A DNA stretch of 64,000 bases, taken from assembly GCF_006874705.1 (NCBI RefSeq), contig NZ_CP035382.1, forward strand, positions 1,364,001 to 1,428,000. The letters are read 5' to 3'. This stretch comes from Leclercia adecarboxylata (GTDB lineage Bacteria > Pseudomonadota > Gammaproteobacteria > Enterobacterales > Enterobacteriaceae). Below, one piece after another: positions 31,553 through 46,281 of this stretch; within the stretch, counting starts at the first letter, position 1; each line of letters begins with the position of its first letter. Under the pieces are notes generated by a model that searched no databases, was not told the DNA's origin, and saw nothing but the letters and a program-made list of their open reading frames with translations. A program made the translations under genes and the position numbers.

Positions 31553-31672
31553 ATGCCTGGCAGTTCCCTACTCTCGCATGGGGAGACCCCACACTACCAT
31601 CGGCGCTACGGCGTTTCACTTCTGAGTTCGGCATGGGGTCAGGTGGGACCACCGCGCTACAGCCGCCAGGCA
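31553..31672 (-). rRNA. rrfD: 5S ribosomal RNA (proximal copy)
   Basis: 120-nt 5S rRNA with ends TGCCTGGCGGC and CTGCCAGGCAT, 92 nt downstream of the 23S gene on the minus strand. Confidence 0.98.
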
Positions 31673-31764
31673 AATTCTGTTGTTCACCCCGCCCGCAGGC
31701 GCAGTGACTAATCTGTATCAGAGCTGAAAATCTCTCAAATCCGCCGAAACAGCTTCGGCGTTGT

Positions 31765-34670
<2,906 letters not shown>

Positions 34671-34796
34671 TCACAACCCGAAGATGTTTCACTTCATGAT
34701 TGCGAAAATTTGAGAGACTCTGACACACCGCTTATCTGTTCCTGTTTCGGAGAACAGACACGGCGTGTCGTTTCAATTTTCAGCTTGATCCAGATT

Positions 34797-34807
34797 TTTA
34801 AAGAGCA
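34797..34807 (-). promoter_or_regulatory. boxA in the 16S-23S spacer
   Basis: TGCTCTTTAAA on the minus strand, the antitermination boxA that normally precedes 23S rRNA in Enterobacteriaceae. Confidence 0.7.
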
Positions 34808-34880
34808 AATATCTCAAACATGACTTAACAGTCAGTTTTGAGATACTGATTGGTTGTGCCTTTCACTCACACCCAGCAAG

Positions 34881-34955
34881 TGGCGTCCCCTAGGGGATTC
34901 GAACCCCTGTTGCCGCCGTGAAAGGGCGGAGTCCTAACCGCTAGACGAAGGGGAC
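34881..34955 (-). tRNA. tRNA-Glu (anticodon UUC)
   Basis: 75-nt tRNA with encoded CCA: acceptor GTCCCCT / AGGGGAC, anticodon loop CTTTCAC giving TTC, and T-arm GGGGTTCGAATCCCC. The D-arm reads GTCTAGCGGTTAGGAC, one base shorter than I recall for E. coli tRNA-Glu (76 nt). Only tRNA in the 16S-23S spacer; E. coli rrnD has Ile and Ala tRNAs there. Confidence 0.97.
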
Positions 34956-35042
34956 ACGATGTGTCGCGACTTCGCAGCCGTCTTGCTCGTTACTTTTCAT
35001 CAGACAATCTGTGTGAGCACTGCAAAGGCAGGTTCTTTAAGG

Positions 35043-36584
<1,542 letters not shown>

Positions 36585-36716
36585 AAGTTTGATGCTCGTG
36601 AATTAAACTTCGTAATGAATTACGTATGTTCACTCAGAGACTTGGTATTCATTTATTGTCCGAAGACATTAAGAATCCATGTCACTTTGAGTGCCCACAC
36701 AGATTGTCTGATAAAT

Positions 36717-36728
36717 TGTTAAAGAGCA
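36717..36728 (-). promoter_or_regulatory. rrn leader boxA
   Basis: TGCTCTTTAACA on the minus strand, the standard boxA for Nus-factor antitermination, downstream of P2 and followed by the conserved leader toward 16S. Confidence 0.85.
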
Positions 36729-36766
36729 GTGCAACGCGGCTTTCGCTCACCGTTGCGAGGTGGCGT

Positions 36767-36794
36767 ATATTACGCTTTCCTCTTTCAGAGTCAA
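36767..36794 (-). promoter_or_regulatory. rrn promoter P2
   Basis: TTGACT (36789-36794) and TAATAT (36767-36772) separated by 16 bp on the minus strand, in the usual P2 position about 100 bp below P1. Confidence 0.8.
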
Positions 36795-36874
36795 GCGTTT
36801 ATTTTCGCTTTTCTCTTCAACCGACCCGGCTGTTTGTGTGAAGTGATTCACATCCGCCGTGTCGATGGAGGCGC

Positions 36875-36915
36875 ATTATAGGGATCCCAGTTTTTAGCAC
36901 AAGCATTTTTTCGAT
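36875..36915 (-). promoter_or_regulatory. rrn promoter P1 with UP element
   Basis: TTGTGC (36897-36902) and TATAAT (36875-36880) with a 16-bp spacer, followed by a GCGCC discriminator and preceded by an A-tract (AAAAAATGC). It closely resembles the E. coli rrnD P1, including GGGATCCC in the spacer. Fis and ppGpp control are expected from the family. The 36916-37029 stretch beyond shows no gene. Confidence 0.88.
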
Positions 36916-37055
36916 CTTTTCTGCTGACTGTTCTTTTTTCGTTCTTTTCGCCGAAATCCCACGCGATCCGCTCAAATAATGACGCAATTCTCCCTTGATC
37001 AAGCCGAATAATAGGATCACAGTCTTCTCTATAATGCTCATTAGTAGAGGTTGAT

Positions 37056-37610
37056 ATGTCCGCAGTACTCCGTCCCTATAAAGATCTTTTCCCTAAACAA
37101 GGCGATCGCGTCATGATCGACAGCAGTAGCGTGGTCATTGGCGATGTCCGAATGGACGATGACGTCAGTATCTGGCCCCTGGTCGCTATACGCGGCGATG
37201 TTAACTATGTCTCTATTGGCGCACGCACCAATATTCAGGATGGCAGCGTACTGCATGTCACCCATAAATCCTCTTATAACCCCGAAGGCAATCCACTGAT
37301 CGTTGGCGAAGAAGTAACTGTCGGCCACAAAGTGATGTTGCACGGCTGCACGATTGGCAATCGCGTTCTGGTGGGTATGGGATCGATTTTGTTGGATGGG
37401 GTAGTAGTAGAAGATGAGGTGATGATTGGTGCCGGGAGTCTGGTGCCGCAAAACAAACGGCTGGAAAGTGGCTTTCTCTATTTAGGCAGTCCGGTAAAAC
37501 AGATCCGCCCCCTGACGGAAGCGGAAAAGGAAGGTCTGAAGTATTCAGCCAATAACTATGTTAAATGGAAGAATGACTATCTGGATCAGCAGAGCCAGAA
37601 CCATCCCTGA
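37056..37610 (+). CDS. yrdA: YrdA, gamma-carbonic anhydrase-like protein
   Basis: 184-residue left-handed beta-helix (hexapeptide repeat) protein of the gamma-carbonic anhydrase family, trimeric in E. coli with bound metal. Hexapeptide repeats run about residues 25-155 (VVIGDVRMDDDVSIWPLVAI and similar), with family histidines in LHVTHKS and GHKVMLHGCTIG. Catalytic activity in E. coli is unproven. A TATAAT at 37030-37035 and a GAGG ribosome binding site precede the ATG. The 3' end overlaps the convergent yrdB by 25 nt. Confidence 0.95.
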   Translation: MSAVLRPYKDLFPKQGDRVMIDSSSVVIGDVRMDDDVSIWPLVAIRGDVNYVSIGARTNIQDGSVLHVTHKSSYNPEGNPLIVGEEVTVGHKVMLHGCTIGNRVLVGMGSILLDGVVVEDEVMIGAGSLVPQNKRLESGFLYLGSPVKQIRPLTEAEKEGLKYSANNYVKWKNDYLDQQSQNHP

Positions 37611-37834
37611 TCGTCTTCTTCGCCCGCGCGAATCACATCGCTGGCTTCTTCTTCCAGATCCCAGCGATGTTCGCGAAAAAGATCCAGTGGAAGACCGTCG
37701 CCAAAACGACGCACCAGCGTTGCCCCTTCAATAGCACACATCATTTGCATGCCATGCACCAGAGCGGGAAAACAGACGGCCAGCTTTTCATCGTCCCACG
37801 TTTCCCGATCCGGAAACTGGATCGCCTGATTCAT
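37586..37834 (-). CDS. yrdB: YrdB, DUF1488 protein
   Basis: 82-residue protein of the DUF1488 family, E. coli YrdB (85) homologue. Starts [17 protein letters not shown], ends in the conserved acidic/aromatic tail DDQGWFWL. Function unknown. Overlaps the aroE stop by 4 nt (ATGA-type), so it is translated with aroE, and it overlaps the convergent end of yrdA. Confidence 0.9.
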   Translation of the reverse strand: MNQAIQFPDRETWDDEKLAVCFPALVHGMQMMCAIEGATLVRRFGDGLPLDLFREHRWDLEEEASDVIRAGEEDDQGWFWLC

Positions 37835-38649
37835 ACTGACAGTTCCTGTTTAAGCTTTTCAATAACCGGATCTACTGCAGGCAATACACCGTGCCACAGC
37901 ATTACGGCATGTGCGGCCTGCCCCACCAGCATCCCCAGCCCATCAGCGAGATGTTTTGCGCCTTGCTGTTCACACCAGTTCAGAAAAGGCGTTTTGCCCT
38001 TTTGGTAGAACATGTCATAGCAGTGAACCTGCGCGTTAACTAATGAAGAGGGAATGGCGGGAACGTCGCCAGCAATACCGCTTGAGGTTGCATTAATGAT
38101 CAGATCAAATTCATGCCCGCTCAGGTCGTCCATGGCTACTGCGTGAATACTGCCGGTATGGGCAAACAGGGTGGCCAGCTCTACCGCACGAGAATAAGTA
38201 CGATTGGTAATGGTCACTGCGCAATCCAGCGAGAGCAGCGGGAGGATCACCCCACGCGAAGCACCACCCGCACCGATCAGCAGAATACGTGCGCCAGGTT
38301 TGATAAATGACAGGCGTTCCAGATCGCTCAGTAAGCCAATACCGTCCGTGTTGTCCCCCAGAATCCGACCATCTTCAAGCCGCTTAAGGGTATTCACAGC
38401 GCCTGCCAGGGACGCACGCTCCGTTAACTCATCGGCGCGCTCGAATGCCTCCTCTTTAAAAGGCACGGTGACATTGGCACCTTTTCCGCCACCAGCAAAG
38501 AAGCTATCCAGCGTCGTCACAAAGGCATCAACAGGCGCAAGCACACGACCATATGGGTGCTCGATCCGCAGCTGCTGCGCAAACTGCTGATGTATAAACG
38601 GTGACTTGCTGTGAGCGATTGGATTACCAAAAACGGCGTATGCTTCCAT
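37831..38649 (-). CDS. aroE: Shikimate dehydrogenase (NADP+)
   Basis: 272-residue enzyme reducing 3-dehydroshikimate to shikimate. Catalytic lysine K65 and aspartate D102 are in [11 protein letters not shown] and GDNTDGIG; the substrate serines are in SKSPFIH. NADP-binding loop GAGGASRGV near residue 126 with the basic NRT following beta-strand 2. Second shikimate-pathway gene in this window after aroQ. Starts 5 nt after the tsaC stop. Confidence 0.97.
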   Translation of the reverse strand: MEAYAVFGNPIAHSKSPFIHQQFAQQLRIEHPYGRVLAPVDAFVTTLDSFFAGGGKGANVTVPFKEEAFERADELTERASLAGAVNTLKRLEDGRILGDNTDGIGLLSDLERLSFIKPGARILLIGAGGASRGVILPLLSLDCAVTITNRTYSRAVELATLFAHTGSIHAVAMDDLSGHEFDLIINATSSGIAGDVPAIPSSLVNAQVHCYDMFYQKGKTPFLNWCEQQGAKHLADGLGMLVGQAAHAVMLWHGVLPAVDPVIEKLKQELSV

Positions 38650-38653
38650 TTGA

Positions 38654-39226
38654 TTACCCCTGGCGAAAACGTTCGCCGGTCAAAGCATCACGGATTTCTG
38701 ACGGATTCAGGCGGCCACCGGTTTCACCGATAACCACAGGGAAATCGTCACCAAACTGCGCCAACACCTCTTCTGAAGTGCGGCAAGGAGGCAAGCCCGT
38801 CAGATTGGCGCTGGTAGAGACCAGCGGTTTACCAAAACGATTACAGAGTTCGATCACCAATGGATGGTCTGTCACGCGAACGGCGAGTGAATCAAACCGT
38901 CCCGTCAGCCAACGCGGCGTTGTTGGCAGAGCCGGGAATACAAAGGTCACAGGACCCGGCCAGGCCGCAAAAATGGTCTCACGCTGCGCTGACGTCAACG
39001 TGGAATCATCAATATAAGGTTTAAGCTGTTCGAAACAGGCGGCGATGAGAATCAGCCCTTTTTCAACCGGTCTCTGCTTGAGTGTTAACAGGCGCGTTAC
39101 GGCAATTTCGCTGTCGGGATCGCATCCCACCCCAAAAACAGCTTCTGTTGGATAAGCGATGACGTCTTCGTTATTCAGTACGTCCACCGCATGCGCAATG
39201 GAGCCTGATTGCAGGTTATTATTCAC
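38654..39226 (-). CDS. tsaC: Threonylcarbamoyl-AMP synthase TsaC
   Basis: 190-residue YrdC/Sua5 domain enzyme that makes threonylcarbamoyl-AMP for t6A37 in ANN-decoding tRNAs. The start is GTG at 39226 (MNNNLQSGS), which gives the E. coli length; the upstream in-frame extension runs through yrdD and is rejected. Signature [14 protein letters not shown] and KQRP near residue 50, with [12 protein letters not shown] near 138. Overlaps the end of yrdD by 8 nt. Confidence 0.95.
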   Translation of the reverse strand: MNNNLQSGSIAHAVDVLNNEDVIAYPTEAVFGVGCDPDSEIAVTRLLTLKQRPVEKGLILIAACFEQLKPYIDDSTLTSAQRETIFAAWPGPVTFVFPALPTTPRWLTGRFDSLAVRVTDHPLVIELCNRFGKPLVSTSANLTGLPPCRTSEEVLAQFGDDFPVVIGETGGRLNPSEIRDALTGERFRQG

Positions 39227-39773
39227 TTTTTTGATCCGCCGAAACCGGCTTTCCACATTGTTTACTGGCGCAAAAAAGCTTCGTGCCTTGCGCCGTTTTC
39301 TTCTCGATAAGTAGCGGGTAGTGGCACTCAGGACAACTCCCCGCCACCGGTTTGAAATTGGTAACGAACTGACATTCAGGATACCGATTGCAGGAGTAGA
39401 ATGTCTTACCATAACGTGAACGCCGTTGAACAAGATGGCCGCTGTCGCATTGCGGACAGGCTAAGGCTGTTTCATCGGGTTTATCAATTTGTTCAGTGTG
39501 ATCGCATTCAGGATAGCGGCTGCAGCCGATAAACATGCCGAAACGGCCCTGACGTAGCGCCAGATCGCCGCCACATTGCGGGCATGCCTGTCCCTCCAGA
39601 ACTTTAACAATATGCCCATCCGCCTGGCTTTTCAGGGGACGGACATAATCACAGTCTGGATAATGTGAACAACCGAGAAACGGCCCGTGCTTACCGGACC
39701 GGATAACAAGCTCTGCCCCGCACTGCGGGCAGGGCTCGTTTTTATGCACCGTAAATAGTGCTGATTTGGCCAT
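39219..39773 (-). CDS. yrdD: YrdD, topoisomerase-type zinc-ribbon protein
   Basis: 184-residue protein made of four zinc-ribbon units related to the C-terminal domain of topoisomerase I. The cysteine sets include CPQCGAEL...[15 protein letters not shown]...CSRYPEC, CPQCDSG...CNRYPEC and CPECHY...C. It lacks a topoisomerase catalytic domain. Function uncertain; probably single-stranded DNA or RNA binding. Same place as in E. coli, between smg and tsaC. Confidence 0.94.
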   Translation of the reverse strand: MAKSALFTVHKNEPCPQCGAELVIRSGKHGPFLGCSHYPDCDYVRPLKSQADGHIVKVLEGQACPQCGGDLALRQGRFGMFIGCSRYPECDHTEQIDKPDETALACPQCDSGHLVQRRSRYGKTFYSCNRYPECQFVTNFKPVAGSCPECHYPLLIEKKTAQGTKLFCASKQCGKPVSADQKSE

Positions 39774-39799
39774 AACAACTCTTGGTGCTGCATCGTGAA

Positions 39800-40273
39800 T
39801 TAATGCAGCATACCTTCATTCACTTCAAAGAGTAATTCTTCCATTTGCTGATAGGCATTTTCACAGCCTGGAATGTTGAACAGAACCATCAGGATGACCC
39901 ATTTCAGATCTTCCAGCTCAAATTCTGCCGTATCCAGCGCCATGACACGCTCTATCACCATTTCTCGCGTTTCGAGGTTCAGCACCTGAATCTGCTCAAG
40001 GAATAAGATAAATCCCCGGCAACTGGCATCCAGCCTTTCACACTCTTCAGCCGTATAGATGCGTACAGACAGCGGGTCGGAAATCAACTGCATCGGTTCG
40101 GCAAGGCCTTCCTGATAATCAGCCAATTTTTCCAGCCATATTAACGCGTTGTAAATATCTTCCCGTTCGAAACCTGCATCGGTAAGATCGCGTGTAAGTT
40201 TGTCCTGATCCACGCGTGCTTCAGCTTCGTTATGGATGTAAGTCTCAAACAAATACATGAGTACGTCGAACAT
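39800..40273 (-). CDS. smg: Smg, DUF494 protein
   Basis: 157-residue acidic protein of the Smg family (DUF494), the E. coli length, starting [18 protein letters not shown]. Function is not established; it is consistently next to dprA in this lineage. The first 29 nt overlap the end of dprA, implying coupling. Confidence 0.94.
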   Translation of the reverse strand: MFDVLMYLFETYIHNEAEARVDQDKLTRDLTDAGFEREDIYNALIWLEKLADYQEGLAEPMQLISDPLSVRIYTAEECERLDASCRGFILFLEQIQVLNLETREMVIERVMALDTAEFELEDLKWVILMVLFNIPGCENAYQQMEELLFEVNEGMLH

Positions 40274-41369
40274 GGCTTGCCCTCCTTAATCGGACATAGC
40301 CGCCGGGTACAGCTGCGATCCATCCTGCTAACTCCAGTTCGAGTAGCTGTGCTACCGTTACTGGCACAGGTTGGCCGGCACGTTCAGCGACAACGTCAAC
40401 AGGTGTTACCTCATCTCCTACGTTAGCCAGGAGCTCAGGAAATGGCAATGCTACCTGGTCCTGATCTGATGAATAAAGCCAGTTTTCGGGATCCTCAGGC
40501 AGCCAGTTAAAGCCATGTCGCAAACTTTCCAGAATATCGGCTGCCTCCGTCACTGGCGTGGCGCCTTGTTTTATTAGCCAGTGAGGACCTTCACATCCGG
40601 GATTTCCTATCGCGCCCGGCAGCGCAAAGACTTCACGTCCCTGTTCAAGTGCGCATTTCGCGGTAACGAGTGAACCGCTTCTTATCTGGGCTTCTATGAC
40701 GAATACCCCCTGACTGAGGCCGCTAATGATGCGATTGCGCCGGGGGAAGTTACCGGGCCAGGGGGATGTAGCAAGGGGAAACTCCGACACTACGGCGCCA
40801 CCGCTGTCAACAAGGCGCGTGGCCAGCGAAGTATGCCGGCGTGGATAGACCTCTGATAAGCCATTCCCCAAAACCGCCACGCTTTTCCCCTTAACGGTGA
40901 GTGCGGCACGATGCGCGACTCCATCAATCCCGCATGCCAGACCACTGGTAATCGTCAGGCCCGCCTGGGCTAGCTGTTCGCAAAGAATCGTTCCCCAGCG
41001 CTCCCCGTACCAGGAGTGGGAACGACTGCCAACGACAGCCAGCTGCAGGCTCGATAGCGCCTGCACGTTCCCCCTGACGAAAAGTGCACCCGGATAGTCC
41101 GCAATTGCGCGTAGCTGGGCTGGGTACAGGACGCTATCTGCACATATCAGATGATGACCCGGCTCAGCCAACCACTGCATGCTGCGCTCAATTTCACGCG
41201 GCGAAAATGAAAAAAACCGCGTCTTTTGCTTTTGAGTCAGCCCCATTCCTGCCAGCACAGCGTCGTCAATATGGATCTCGCGCTGCAGCTGCTGCGCTAT
41301 TGCCACCATCTTATCGCCGTACAAATCCCCAATGCTTATGAGGCGTAACCATATCTCTGTGGATGTCAT
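40245..41369 (-). CDS. dprA: DNA processing protein DprA (Smf)
   Basis: 374-residue protein; in naturally competent bacteria DprA loads RecA onto incoming single-stranded DNA. Domain order: SAM-like N-terminus, Rossmann-fold core with [16 protein letters not shown] and [15 protein letters not shown], and a C-terminal winged-helix (about 300-374). The start [10 protein letters not shown] at 41369 matches the E. coli length; an in-frame ATG five codons earlier was rejected. Its role in enterics without observed competence is unclear. Divergent from def. Confidence 0.95.
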   Translation of the reverse strand: MTSTEIWLRLISIGDLYGDKMVAIAQQLQREIHIDDAVLAGMGLTQKQKTRFFSFSPREIERSMQWLAEPGHHLICADSVLYPAQLRAIADYPGALFVRGNVQALSSLQLAVVGSRSHSWYGERWGTILCEQLAQAGLTITSGLACGIDGVAHRAALTVKGKSVAVLGNGLSEVYPRRHTSLATRLVDSGGAVVSEFPLATSPWPGNFPRRNRIISGLSQGVFVIEAQIRSGSLVTAKCALEQGREVFALPGAIGNPGCEGPHWLIKQGATPVTEAADILESLRHGFNWLPEDPENWLYSSDQDQVALPFPELLANVGDEVTPVDVVAERAGQPVPVTVAQLLELELAGWIAAVPGGYVRLRRASHVRRTHVFV

Positions 41370-41422
41370 CCTTTCCCCTGCCACAAGCCGCTATAGCAAT
41401 CTTTGCGATTGGTCACTGATGC

Positions 41423-41451
41423 TGTCAATCAGAGGGGGTTTTGTCTAGAAT
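41423..41451 (+). promoter_or_regulatory. Candidate def-fmt promoter
   Basis: TGTCAA (41423-41428) and TAGAAT (41446-41451), 17 bp apart, 45 nt upstream of the def ATG in the 127-nt dprA-def divergent gap. Reasonable sigma-70 promoter by inspection only. Confidence 0.45.
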
Positions 41452-41496
41452 AGAGGGTATATTCTTATCAACTCCTGAACACGACTCTGGAAAAAT

Positions 41497-42006
41497 ATGG
41501 CAGTTTTGCAAGTGTTACATATCCCGGACGAGCGCCTTCGCAAAGTCGCCGAGCCGGTTAAAGAAGTGAATGCAGAAATTCAACGTATCGTCGATGATAT
41601 GTTCGATACAATGTATGCCGAAGAAGGCATCGGTCTTGCGGCTACGCAGGTTGATATTCATCAGCGCATCATCGTGATTGATGTCTCCGAAAACCGTGAA
41701 GGACGCCTGGTATTAATTAACCCGGAATTACTGGAAAAAAGCGGCGAAACCGGTATCGAAGAAGGCTGCCTCTCTATTCCTGAGCAGAGAGCGCTGGTTC
41801 CTCGTGCAGAGAAAGTTAAAATCCGCGCGCTCGATCGCGACGGTAAGCCATTCGAACTGGAAGCGGACGATCTGCTGGCCATCTGCATTCAGCACGAGAT
41901 GGATCATCTGGTTGGTAAACTGTTTATCGATTACCTCTCTCCACTGAAACAGCAACGCATTCGTCAGAAAGTAGAGAAACTGGATCGCATGCGCGCTCGC
42001 GCATAA
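41497..42006 (+). CDS. def: Peptide deformylase
   Basis: 169-residue metalloenzyme that removes the formyl group from nascent proteins. The three motifs are intact: GIGLAATQ (45-52), EGCLS (89-93) with ligand C91, and QHEMDHL (132-138) with ligands H133, H137 and catalytic E134. Operon with fmt, which installs the formyl group on the initiator tRNA; the genes are 25 nt apart. Confidence 0.98.
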   Translation: MAVLQVLHIPDERLRKVAEPVKEVNAEIQRIVDDMFDTMYAEEGIGLAATQVDIHQRIIVIDVSENREGRLVLINPELLEKSGETGIEEGCLSIPEQRALVPRAEKVKIRALDRDGKPFELEADDLLAICIQHEMDHLVGKLFIDYLSPLKQQRIRQKVEKLDRMRARA

Positions 42007-42031
42007 CGTGACCCCGGATACAAGGAATAAC

Positions 42032-42979
42032 GTGTCTACATCACTACGTATCATCTTCGCAGGAACACCTGACTTCGCAGCGCGTCATCTGGACGCGCTG
42101 TTGTCGTCTGGCCATCAGGTTGTTGGCGTTTTTACTCAGCCCGATCGCCCGGCAGGCCGCGGTAAAAAATTGATGCCGAGCCCGGTTAAGGTGCTGGCAG
42201 AAGAACACGGCTTACCGGTGTTTCAGCCTGCTTCGTTACGGCCGCAGGAAAACCAGCAGCTGGTCGCTGATTTAAATGCGGATGTCATGGTGGTTGTGGC
42301 ATATGGCCTCATCCTGCCAAAAGCGGTGCTGGATATGCCGCGCCTGGGTTGCATTAATGTCCACGGCTCACTGCTTCCGCGCTGGCGCGGTGCGGCACCA
42401 ATACAACGTTCGTTGTGGGCAGGGGATGCCGATACAGGTGTGACGATCATGCAGATGGACGTGGGTCTGGATACTGGCGACATGCTTTATAAGCTGTCTT
42501 GCCCGATTACTGCCGAAGACACCAGCGCTACGCTGTATGACAAACTGGCGGAGCTTGGGCCAAAAGGTCTAATTGAGACGCTGCAACAGCTGGCAGATAA
42601 CCGTACTCAGCCTGAAGTCCAGGACGAAGCCCTGGTGACCTATGCCGAAAAGCTCAGCAAAGAAGAGGCTCGCCTCGACTGGTCACTTTCCGCTGCTCAG
42701 CTTGAACGTTGTATCCGCGCATTTAATCCCTGGCCAATGAGTTGGCTGGAGATAGACGGGCAGCCGGTGAAAGTCTGGCAGGCCTCCGTAATTGCCGGAC
42801 AGGCAAGCGCCGCTCCCGGCACGATTATTGAAGCCAGCAAGCAGGGTATCCAGGTCGCAACTGTTGAAGGGATCCTGAATCTGGAATCCTTACAACCTGC
42901 AGGTAAAAAAGCCATGAGCGCGCAGGACCTTCTGAACTCACGCCGTGAATGGTTTACGCCTGGCAATAGTCTCGCCTGA
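42032..42979 (+). CDS. fmt: Methionyl-tRNA formyltransferase
   Basis: 315-residue enzyme that formylates Met-tRNAi with 10-formyl-tetrahydrofolate. The start is GTG at 42032, giving the E. coli length, with AAGGAATAAC upstream; an in-frame ATG eight codons earlier is rejected. N-terminal Rossmann formyltransferase domain with the catalytic region [17 protein letters not shown] (about 107-123), then an OB-like C-terminal domain that binds tRNA. Confidence 0.97.
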   Translation: MSTSLRIIFAGTPDFAARHLDALLSSGHQVVGVFTQPDRPAGRGKKLMPSPVKVLAEEHGLPVFQPASLRPQENQQLVADLNADVMVVVAYGLILPKAVLDMPRLGCINVHGSLLPRWRGAAPIQRSLWAGDADTGVTIMQMDVGLDTGDMLYKLSCPITAEDTSATLYDKLAELGPKGLIETLQQLADNRTQPEVQDEALVTYAEKLSKEEARLDWSLSAAQLERCIRAFNPWPMSWLEIDGQPVKVWQASVIAGQASAAPGTIIEASKQGIQVATVEGILNLESLQPAGKKAMSAQDLLNSRREWFTPGNSLA

Positions 42980-42995
42980 GATCATCTCCATTTAA

Positions 42996-43020
42996 GGCCC
43001 GGTGTTTCCGGGCATTTTTA
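42996..43020 (+). terminator. Intrinsic terminator/attenuator between fmt and rsmB
   Basis: GCCCGG (42997-43002), loop TGTTT, CCGGGC (43008-43013), followed by ATTTTTATTTTT. It lies 17 nt after fmt and runs into the rsmB ribosome binding region, so rsmB must be read through it or have another promoter. Confidence 0.7.
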
Positions 43021-43031
43021 TTTTTGCACTT

Positions 43032-44318
43032 ATGAAAAAACAAAATTTACGCAGCCTGGCAGCACAGGCGATTGAGCAAGTGGTCGAACAGGGCCAATCA
43101 CTGAGCAATGTCCTGCCACCGTTCCAGCAAAAAGTTTCCGATAAAGACAAGGCACTGCTTCAGGAGTTGTGCTTTGGCGTCCTGCGCACGCTGCCCCAGC
43201 TGGAGTGGCTGATCGGCAAACTGATGGCACGCCCGATGGCGGGTAAACAGCGCGTGCTTCACTATCTGATCATGGTCGGTTTCTATCAGTTACTGCATAC
43301 CCGTATTCCGCCTCATGCTGCACTGGCCGAGACAGTAGAAGGTGCGGTTGCGGTAAAGCGCCCGCAGCTTAAAGGACTGGTTAACGGCGTGTTACGTCAG
43401 TTCCAGCGCCAACAGGATGAGTTGCTGGGTGAATTTGCCCGCTCGGAAAAACGCTTCCTGCATCCTGACTGGTTATTAAAGCGTCTGCAAAAAGCCTATC
43501 CGCAGCAGTGGGAAACACTGATTGAGGCCAATAACCAGCGGCCGCCAATGTGGTTACGCGTCAACCGCAACCACCACTCTCGCGATGCCTGGTTGGCACT
43601 GCTGGAAGAAGCCGGGATGAGCGGATTCCCGCATCCGGATTATAGCGATGCGGTTCGTCTGGCCGCACCGGCGCCGGTGCATGCTCTTCCTGGATTTGAA
43701 CAAGGCTGGGTTACCGTTCAGGATGCCTCCGCCCAGGGTTGTATGACCTGGCTTGAACCGCAAAATGGCGAGCGTATTCTCGATCTGTGCGCCGCGCCAG
43801 GCGGCAAGACCACGCATATCCTTGAAGTCGCACCGCAGGCAAGCGTTATGGCCGTCGACGTTGACGAACAGCGTCTTTCCCGTGTTTATGAGAATCTCAA
43901 ACGTCTGGGCATGAAGGCCGAGGTTAAGCAGGGCGACGGACGGACGCCTGCTCAGTGGTGCGCAGATGAGCAGTTCGACCGTATTTTACTGGATGCGCCT
44001 TGTTCCGCTACCGGAGTGATCCGCCGTCATCCGGATATTAAATGGTTACGCCGTGACCGGGATATCAATGAGCTGGCGCAGCTGCAGTCAGAGATCCTGG
44101 ACGCCATCTGGCCACATCTGAAAACAGGTGGCACGCTGGTTTATGCTACCTGTTCCGTACTGCCAGAGGAAAACTGTCAGCAGATCGCGGCGTTCCTGAA
44201 GCGTACGCCTGATGCCCGTCTGCATCTGACCGGTACACCAGAGCAGCCCGGCAAACAAAACCTGCCTGGGGCAGAAGAAGGCGACGGCTTCTTTTACGCT
44301 AAGCTAATCAAAGAGTGA
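43032..44318 (+). CDS. rsmB: 16S rRNA m5C967 methyltransferase RsmB
   Basis: 428-residue methyltransferase (Fmu/Sun) acting on C967 of 16S rRNA. An N-terminal NusB-like domain (about 1-140) is followed by the SAM-dependent domain: [14 protein letters not shown] (motif I), [17 protein letters not shown] and the catalytic cysteine in [11 protein letters not shown]. The start [10 protein letters not shown] at 43032 matches E. coli; an ATG 10 codons upstream overlaps the terminator and is rejected. trkA starts 22 nt after. Confidence 0.96.
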   Translation: MKKQNLRSLAAQAIEQVVEQGQSLSNVLPPFQQKVSDKDKALLQELCFGVLRTLPQLEWLIGKLMARPMAGKQRVLHYLIMVGFYQLLHTRIPPHAALAETVEGAVAVKRPQLKGLVNGVLRQFQRQQDELLGEFARSEKRFLHPDWLLKRLQKAYPQQWETLIEANNQRPPMWLRVNRNHHSRDAWLALLEEAGMSGFPHPDYSDAVRLAAPAPVHALPGFEQGWVTVQDASAQGCMTWLEPQNGERILDLCAAPGGKTTHILEVAPQASVMAVDVDEQRLSRVYENLKRLGMKAEVKQGDGRTPAQWCADEQFDRILLDAPCSATGVIRRHPDIKWLRRDRDINELAQLQSEILDAIWPHLKTGGTLVYATCSVLPEENCQQIAAFLKRTPDARLHLTGTPEQPGKQNLPGAEEGDGFFYAKLIKE

Positions 44319-44340
44319 TGTTGATAACGGGTCACAAGAT

Positions 44341-45717
44341 ATGAAGATAATCATTCTGGGCGCGGGACAGGTGGGCGGAACGCTGGCAGAAAACCTGGTC
44401 GGTGAGAATAACGACATCACTATCGTTGATACTAATGGCGATCGTCTGCGCGGCCTGCAGGATAAATTCGATCTGCGCGTGGTTCAGGGGCATGGCTCTC
44501 ATCCGCGGGTGTTACGTGAAGCCGGTGCTGATGATGCCGACATGCTGGTTGCTGTTACCAGTTCAGATGAAACCAATATGGTTGCCTGTCAGGTCGCCTA
44601 TTCGCTATTCAACACTCCGAACCGCATCGCACGCATCCGTTCCCCGGATTACGTGCGTGACGCCGATAAGTTGTTCAATTCCGATGCGGTTCCTATCGAT
44701 CATTTGATCGCGCCAGAACAGCTGGTTATCGACAGTATCTACCGGCTTATCGAATACCCGGGTGCGCTGCAGGTGGTGAATTTTGCGGAAGGCAAAGTCA
44801 GCCTTGCGGTGGTGAAAGCCTATTACGGGGGCCCATTAATTGGTAACGCGCTCTCCACCATGCGCGAACATATGCCGCACATCGATACCCGTGTTGCCGC
44901 GATTTTCCGTCATGACCGCCCTATCCGACCACAAGGCTCTACCATTGTCGAAGCCGGGGATGAAGTCTTCTTTATTGCCGCATCGCAGCATATTCGTGCC
45001 GTGATGAGTGAGCTTCAGCGACTGGAGAAACCCTATAAACGGATCATGCTGGTCGGGGGCGGTAATATCGGTGCTGGTCTGGCTCGCCAGCTGGAAAAAG
45101 ATTACAGCGTAAAATTGATCGAACGCGATCAGCAGCGTGCTTCTGAGCTGGCAGAAAAACTGCAGAATACGATCGTTTTCTATGGTGATGCGTCGGATCA
45201 GGAGTTGCTTGCCGAAGAACATATCGATCAAGTCGATCTTTTCATTGCGGTCACCAACGACGACGAAGCCAACATCATGTCAGCGATGCTGGCAAAACGG
45301 ATGGGTGCGAAGAAGGTTATGGTGCTCATCCAGCGCAAAGCCTATGTCGATTTGGTGCAGGGAAGCGTTATCGATATTGCGATTTCCCCACAACAGGCCA
45401 CCATTTCTGCCCTGCTGAGCCATGTACGTAAAGCGGATATCGTGGGGGTGTCTTCCCTGCGTCGTGGAGTTGCGGAGGCTATCGAAGCCGTGGCTCATGG
45501 CGATGAGAGCACGTCCCGCGTAGTTGGACGAACCATTGACGAGATTAAGCTCCCGCCGGGTACTATCATTGGTGCGGTAGTGCGGGGTAATGATGTGATG
45601 ATCGCCAATGATAATCTGCGTATCGAGCAGGGCGATCACGTCATCATGTTCCTGACTGATAAAAAGTTTATTACCGACGTCGAACGCCTGTTCCAGCCAA
45701 GTCCTTTCTTCCTGTAA
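44341..45717 (+). CDS. trkA: Trk potassium transporter regulatory subunit TrkA
   Basis: 458-residue peripheral membrane protein that binds NAD(H)/ATP and gates the TrkH/TrkG potassium channels. Two RCK units, each with an N-terminal Rossmann fold: [13 protein letters not shown] at about 7-19 and [14 protein letters not shown] near 237, each followed by a TrkA-C subdomain. Begins 22 nt after rsmB; a terminator follows. Confidence 0.97.
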   Translation: MKIIILGAGQVGGTLAENLVGENNDITIVDTNGDRLRGLQDKFDLRVVQGHGSHPRVLREAGADDADMLVAVTSSDETNMVACQVAYSLFNTPNRIARIRSPDYVRDADKLFNSDAVPIDHLIAPEQLVIDSIYRLIEYPGALQVVNFAEGKVSLAVVKAYYGGPLIGNALSTMREHMPHIDTRVAAIFRHDRPIRPQGSTIVEAGDEVFFIAASQHIRAVMSELQRLEKPYKRIMLVGGGNIGAGLARQLEKDYSVKLIERDQQRASELAEKLQNTIVFYGDASDQELLAEEHIDQVDLFIAVTNDDEANIMSAMLAKRMGAKKVMVLIQRKAYVDLVQGSVIDIAISPQQATISALLSHVRKADIVGVSSLRRGVAEAIEAVAHGDESTSRVVGRTIDEIKLPPGTIIGAVVRGNDVMIANDNLRIEQGDHVIMFLTDKKFITDVERLFQPSPFFL

Positions 45718-45723
45718 TACCAG

Positions 45724-45754
45724 AAAGGTGCTGTTATCAGCACCTTTTCTTTTT
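45724..45754 (+). terminator. trkA terminator
   Basis: AAAGGTGCTG-TTAT-CAGCACCTTT, a perfect 10-bp stem at 45724-45747, then T-rich TCTTTTT. Confidence 0.88.
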
Positions 45755-45864
45755 AACCCAATAATATGTAAGGGTTATATTTCTGTGACGCATGTCTCTC
45801 TTCAATGGCAATCCGCTAATGATTTGTTAAACTTGTATCTGTCAGCTGGCACAAGGAGAACATA

Positions 45865-46281
45865 ATGAGTTTTATTAAAGAGTTTCGCGAATTTGCGATG
45901 CGCGGAAATGTAGTGGATTTGGCTGTGGGTGTAATTATTGGTGCAGCGTTTGGTAAGATCGTTTCATCACTGGTTGCCGATATCATCATGCCCCCACTCG
46001 GACTATTGATTGGCGGGATTGATTTCAAACAATTCGCTATAACCCTGCGTGAAGCCCAGGGTGATATACCTGCGGTAGTCATGCACTACGGCGTGTTTAT
46101 TCAGAACGTATTTGATTTTGTGATTGTTGCTTTCGCCATCTTCATGGCTATTAAGCTCATCAACAGATTGAACCGTAAGAAAAAAGAAGAACCGGCTGCG
46201 CCTGCAGCTCCATCGAAAGAAGAAGTGTTGCTGACGGAAATTCGTGACTTACTGAAAGCGCAGACCAACCGCACTTTGTAA
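45865..46281 (+). CDS. mscL: Large-conductance mechanosensitive channel MscL
   Basis: 138-residue pentameric tension-gated channel that vents solutes on hypo-osmotic shock. N-terminal amphipathic helix [27 protein letters not shown] start (first residues [10 protein letters not shown]), TM1 with the gating glycine/valine region about 16-43, periplasmic loop, TM2 (about 77-100) and a charged C-terminal bundle. Slightly longer than E. coli (136). The 3' end overlaps the convergent arfA by 33 nt. Confidence 0.97.
   Translation: MSFIKEFREFAMRGNVVDLAVGVIIGAAFGKIVSSLVADIIMPPLGLLIGGIDFKQFAITLREAQGDIPAVVMHYGVFIQNVFDFVIVAFAIFMAIKLINRLNRKKKEEPAAPAAPSKEEVLLTEIRDLLKAQTNRTL

Noticed and set aside
31309..31672. 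Near-identical 120-bp direct repeat
   Set aside because: It is the duplicated 5S rRNA gene flanking tRNA-Thr, a known rrnD arrangement, not a mobile element or CRISPR.
36817..37041. Minus-strand open frame of 74 codons across rrn P1
   Set aside because: It spans the rRNA promoter and has no coding features.
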